Assembly (NCBI GenBank): GCA_017960585.1
Contig: JAGCYX010000085.1
Coordinates: 1 to 33,796, forward strand
Source of the DNA: Bacteroidales bacterium
GTDB taxonomy: Bacteria; Bacteroidota; Bacteroidia; Bacteroidales; UBA932
Direction of reading: 5' to 3'
DNA length: 33,796 nucleotides
Shown here: in pieces, positions 32,938 through 33,796 of the stretch
Position numbering within the stretch: the stretch's first letter is position 1
Layout: each line of letters begins with the position of its first letter
Position numbers and translations under genes: made by a program
The notes under the pieces: generated by a model
Told to the model about the DNA's origin: nothing
Database searches by the model: none
Seen by the model: only the letters and a program-made list of their open reading frames with translations

Positions 32938-33610
32938 GATCGCCATCTACACCTGCATCGTCGGCGCGTACGACGAGCTCCGGCAACCCGTCGTTCTGGA
33001 AAACGGGTTCGACTTCATCTGCTTCGTCGGGCCGGGGGAGAAGAAGGTGGAACGCGACGGCGTGTGGGCGATCCGCGAACTGCCGCCGGCAGCCGCCTCC
33101 GGCACTCCGACCCTGATGGCCCGCTGGGCCAAGATGCACCCCCACGTGCTGCTGCCGGACTATGCGGCGTGCGTGTGGGTCGACGGCAACATCGCCCTGC
33201 TGGACGGGTCGCTCTTCCACGCGGCGCGGCTCAAGGCCGCGTCGGACGTGCAGTACAGCGGCGTACCGCATCCCGCGCGGGACTGCACCTACGCCGAGGC
33301 CCGCAAGTGCTTCGACATGAAATACCTGAACGCTGCCGGCCTGCTGCGCGTCTGGCTCTTCCTGCTGCTCGGCGGGCTGCCCCGCCACGCCGGCCTGATG
33401 GAGAGCAACCTCGTGTTCCGGCGGCACCTCGACCCCGCCGTCGTGGCCTTCGACGAGCTGTGGTGGGACCGCATCGCGCACCTGAGCCGGCGCGACCAGC
33501 TGTCGCTGATGCTGACCCTGCGGCAGTCCCGTCTGGTCTGGGATGACCGGCTGCTGGACGGCCTGAACACCCGTAATCATCCGGGCTTCAAGTATTTGTT
33601 GCATAAATAA
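32930..33610 (+). CDS. DUF616 glycosyltransferase-like protein
   Basis: Encodes 226 cytoplasmic residues. 'IAIYTCIVGAYDEL' at the N-terminus, 'ARWAKMHPHVLLPDYAACVWVDGNIAL' at about 62-88 (key part VWVDGNIAL, an acidic nucleotide-sugar or metal site), and 'MESNLVFRRH' further on match the DUF616/TOD1-MUCI70 group, which is related to GT-A glycosyltransferases and is often found in capsule or O-antigen loci. It overlaps the flippase by eight bases, so the two are translated together and probably act on the same surface glycan. Sugar donor and acceptor are unknown. Confidence 0.78.
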   Translation: MDRIAIYTCIVGAYDELRQPVVLENGFDFICFVGPGEKKVERDGVWAIRELPPAAASGTPTLMARWAKMHPHVLLPDYAACVWVDGNIALLDGSLFHAARLKAASDVQYSGVPHPARDCTYAEARKCFDMKYLNAAGLLRVWLFLLLGGLPRHAGLMESNLVFRRHLDPAVVAFDELWWDRIAHLSRRDQLSLMLTLRQSRLVWDDRLLDGLNTRNHPGFKYLLHK

Positions 33611-33621
33611 TTTTTTTGACC

Positions 33622-33653
33622 TATCTTTGCCGTCCATTCCTCGGGTAGGAATG
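33622..33653 (+). promoter_or_regulatory. rpsP promoter and 5' leader hairpin
   Basis: TATCTTTG at 33622-33629 is an exact -7 box, with TTG at 33599-33601 as a possible -33 element 20 bases upstream. About seven bases after the box, at the expected 5' end of the transcript, CATTCCT (33635-33641) pairs with AGGAATG (33647-33653) around a 5-base loop. The rest of the leader up to the ATG at 33688 is AT-rich and unstructured. A stabilising 5' hairpin or a regulatory element is possible. Confidence 0.55.
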
Positions 33654-33687
33654 AGTTTAGGTTTAATTATTTAACAACAGATTCACA

Positions 33688-33796
33688 ATGGCTGTTAAAA
33701 TTCGTTTACAGCGCCACGGTAAGAAGAATTTCGCATTCTTCCACATTGTAGTGGCGGATTCGCGCTCCCCGCGCGATGGTCGTTTCATCGAGCAGA
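33688..33796 (+). CDS. rpsP: 30S ribosomal protein S16 (5' part)
   Basis: The first 36 codons are present before the window ends. '[34 protein letters not shown]' (key parts [11 protein letters not shown] and [15 protein letters not shown]) is unmistakable S16 sequence. The protein is a small primary component of the 30S subunit. It has its own promoter and is unrelated in function to the preceding glycan genes. Confidence 0.96.
   Translation, partial: MAVKIRLQRHGKKNFAFFHIVVADSRSPRDGRFIEQ

Overview
The window reads as chromosomal DNA of a high-GC member of the Bacteroidota, most likely Bacteroidales. The evidence is a SusC/SusD pair, many lipoprotein and Bacteroidota-specific families (DUF3108, DUF5686, PepSY-like, DUF4369-TlpA), and promoters that almost all carry the Bacteroidota -7 box TAnnTTTG with no clear Shine-Dalgarno sequences. 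No genus can be named from sequence alone.

Layout. (1) Positions 1-2700 are visibly poorer in GC. They hold a PepSY-like lipoprotein, a Phd/YefM antitoxin whose YoeB-type toxin partner is interrupted by one in-frame stop codon, a gene-free stretch with TTGACCAC repeats and a hairpin, a TlpA-like thioredoxin lipoprotein, and the orphan 3' tail of a lost gene. (2) Positions 2759-4597 encode a GH97 glycosidase. (3) Positions 4601-22411 form a compact hexosamine-glycan locus: a DUF3108 protein, a NagB-like/PIG-L deacetylase fusion, a canonical NagB, a histidine acid phosphatase, a XylR-type regulator (LacI-like sensor plus AraC DNA-binding domain), a GH20 hexosaminidase, a ROK sugar kinase, a GH2 enzyme of the exo-glucosaminidase type, an alkaline phosphatase, and SusC/SusD, closed by a strong terminator. 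(4) Positions 22487-28157 hold a sodium:solute symporter, then a tightly overlapping sufB-pnuC-sufC-sufD-ispE operon. (5) Positions 28202-33610 encode a DUF975 membrane protein, a DUF5686 outer-membrane protein, a MOP-type flippase and a DUF616 glycosyltransferase-like protein. The window ends in the first 36 codons of rpsP.

The main result is regulatory. Three intergenic regions of the hexosamine locus (5387-5414, 12737-12764, 17343-17370) carry the same two-part element: RCGCAAW half-sites repeated directly with exactly 21 bp between starts and a conserved TGTGYAT in between. In all three, exactly 28 bases separate the element from the -7 box of the rightward gene (fusion deaminase, ROK kinase, susC). 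Together they could control all eleven genes of the locus, including the regulator at 9422-10594, which is the obvious candidate to bind them. This would be a local, self-controlled regulon for uptake (SusC/D), surface or periplasmic cleavage (GH20, GH2), dephosphorylation (two unrelated phosphatases), phosphorylation (ROK), and deacetylation/deamination (PIG-L fusion, NagB) of an amino-sugar glycan, possibly a phosphorylated one. The substrate is inferred.

Most gene calls rest on recognised family motifs. Signal peptides, membrane segments and promoters were judged by eye, and no database search was possible.
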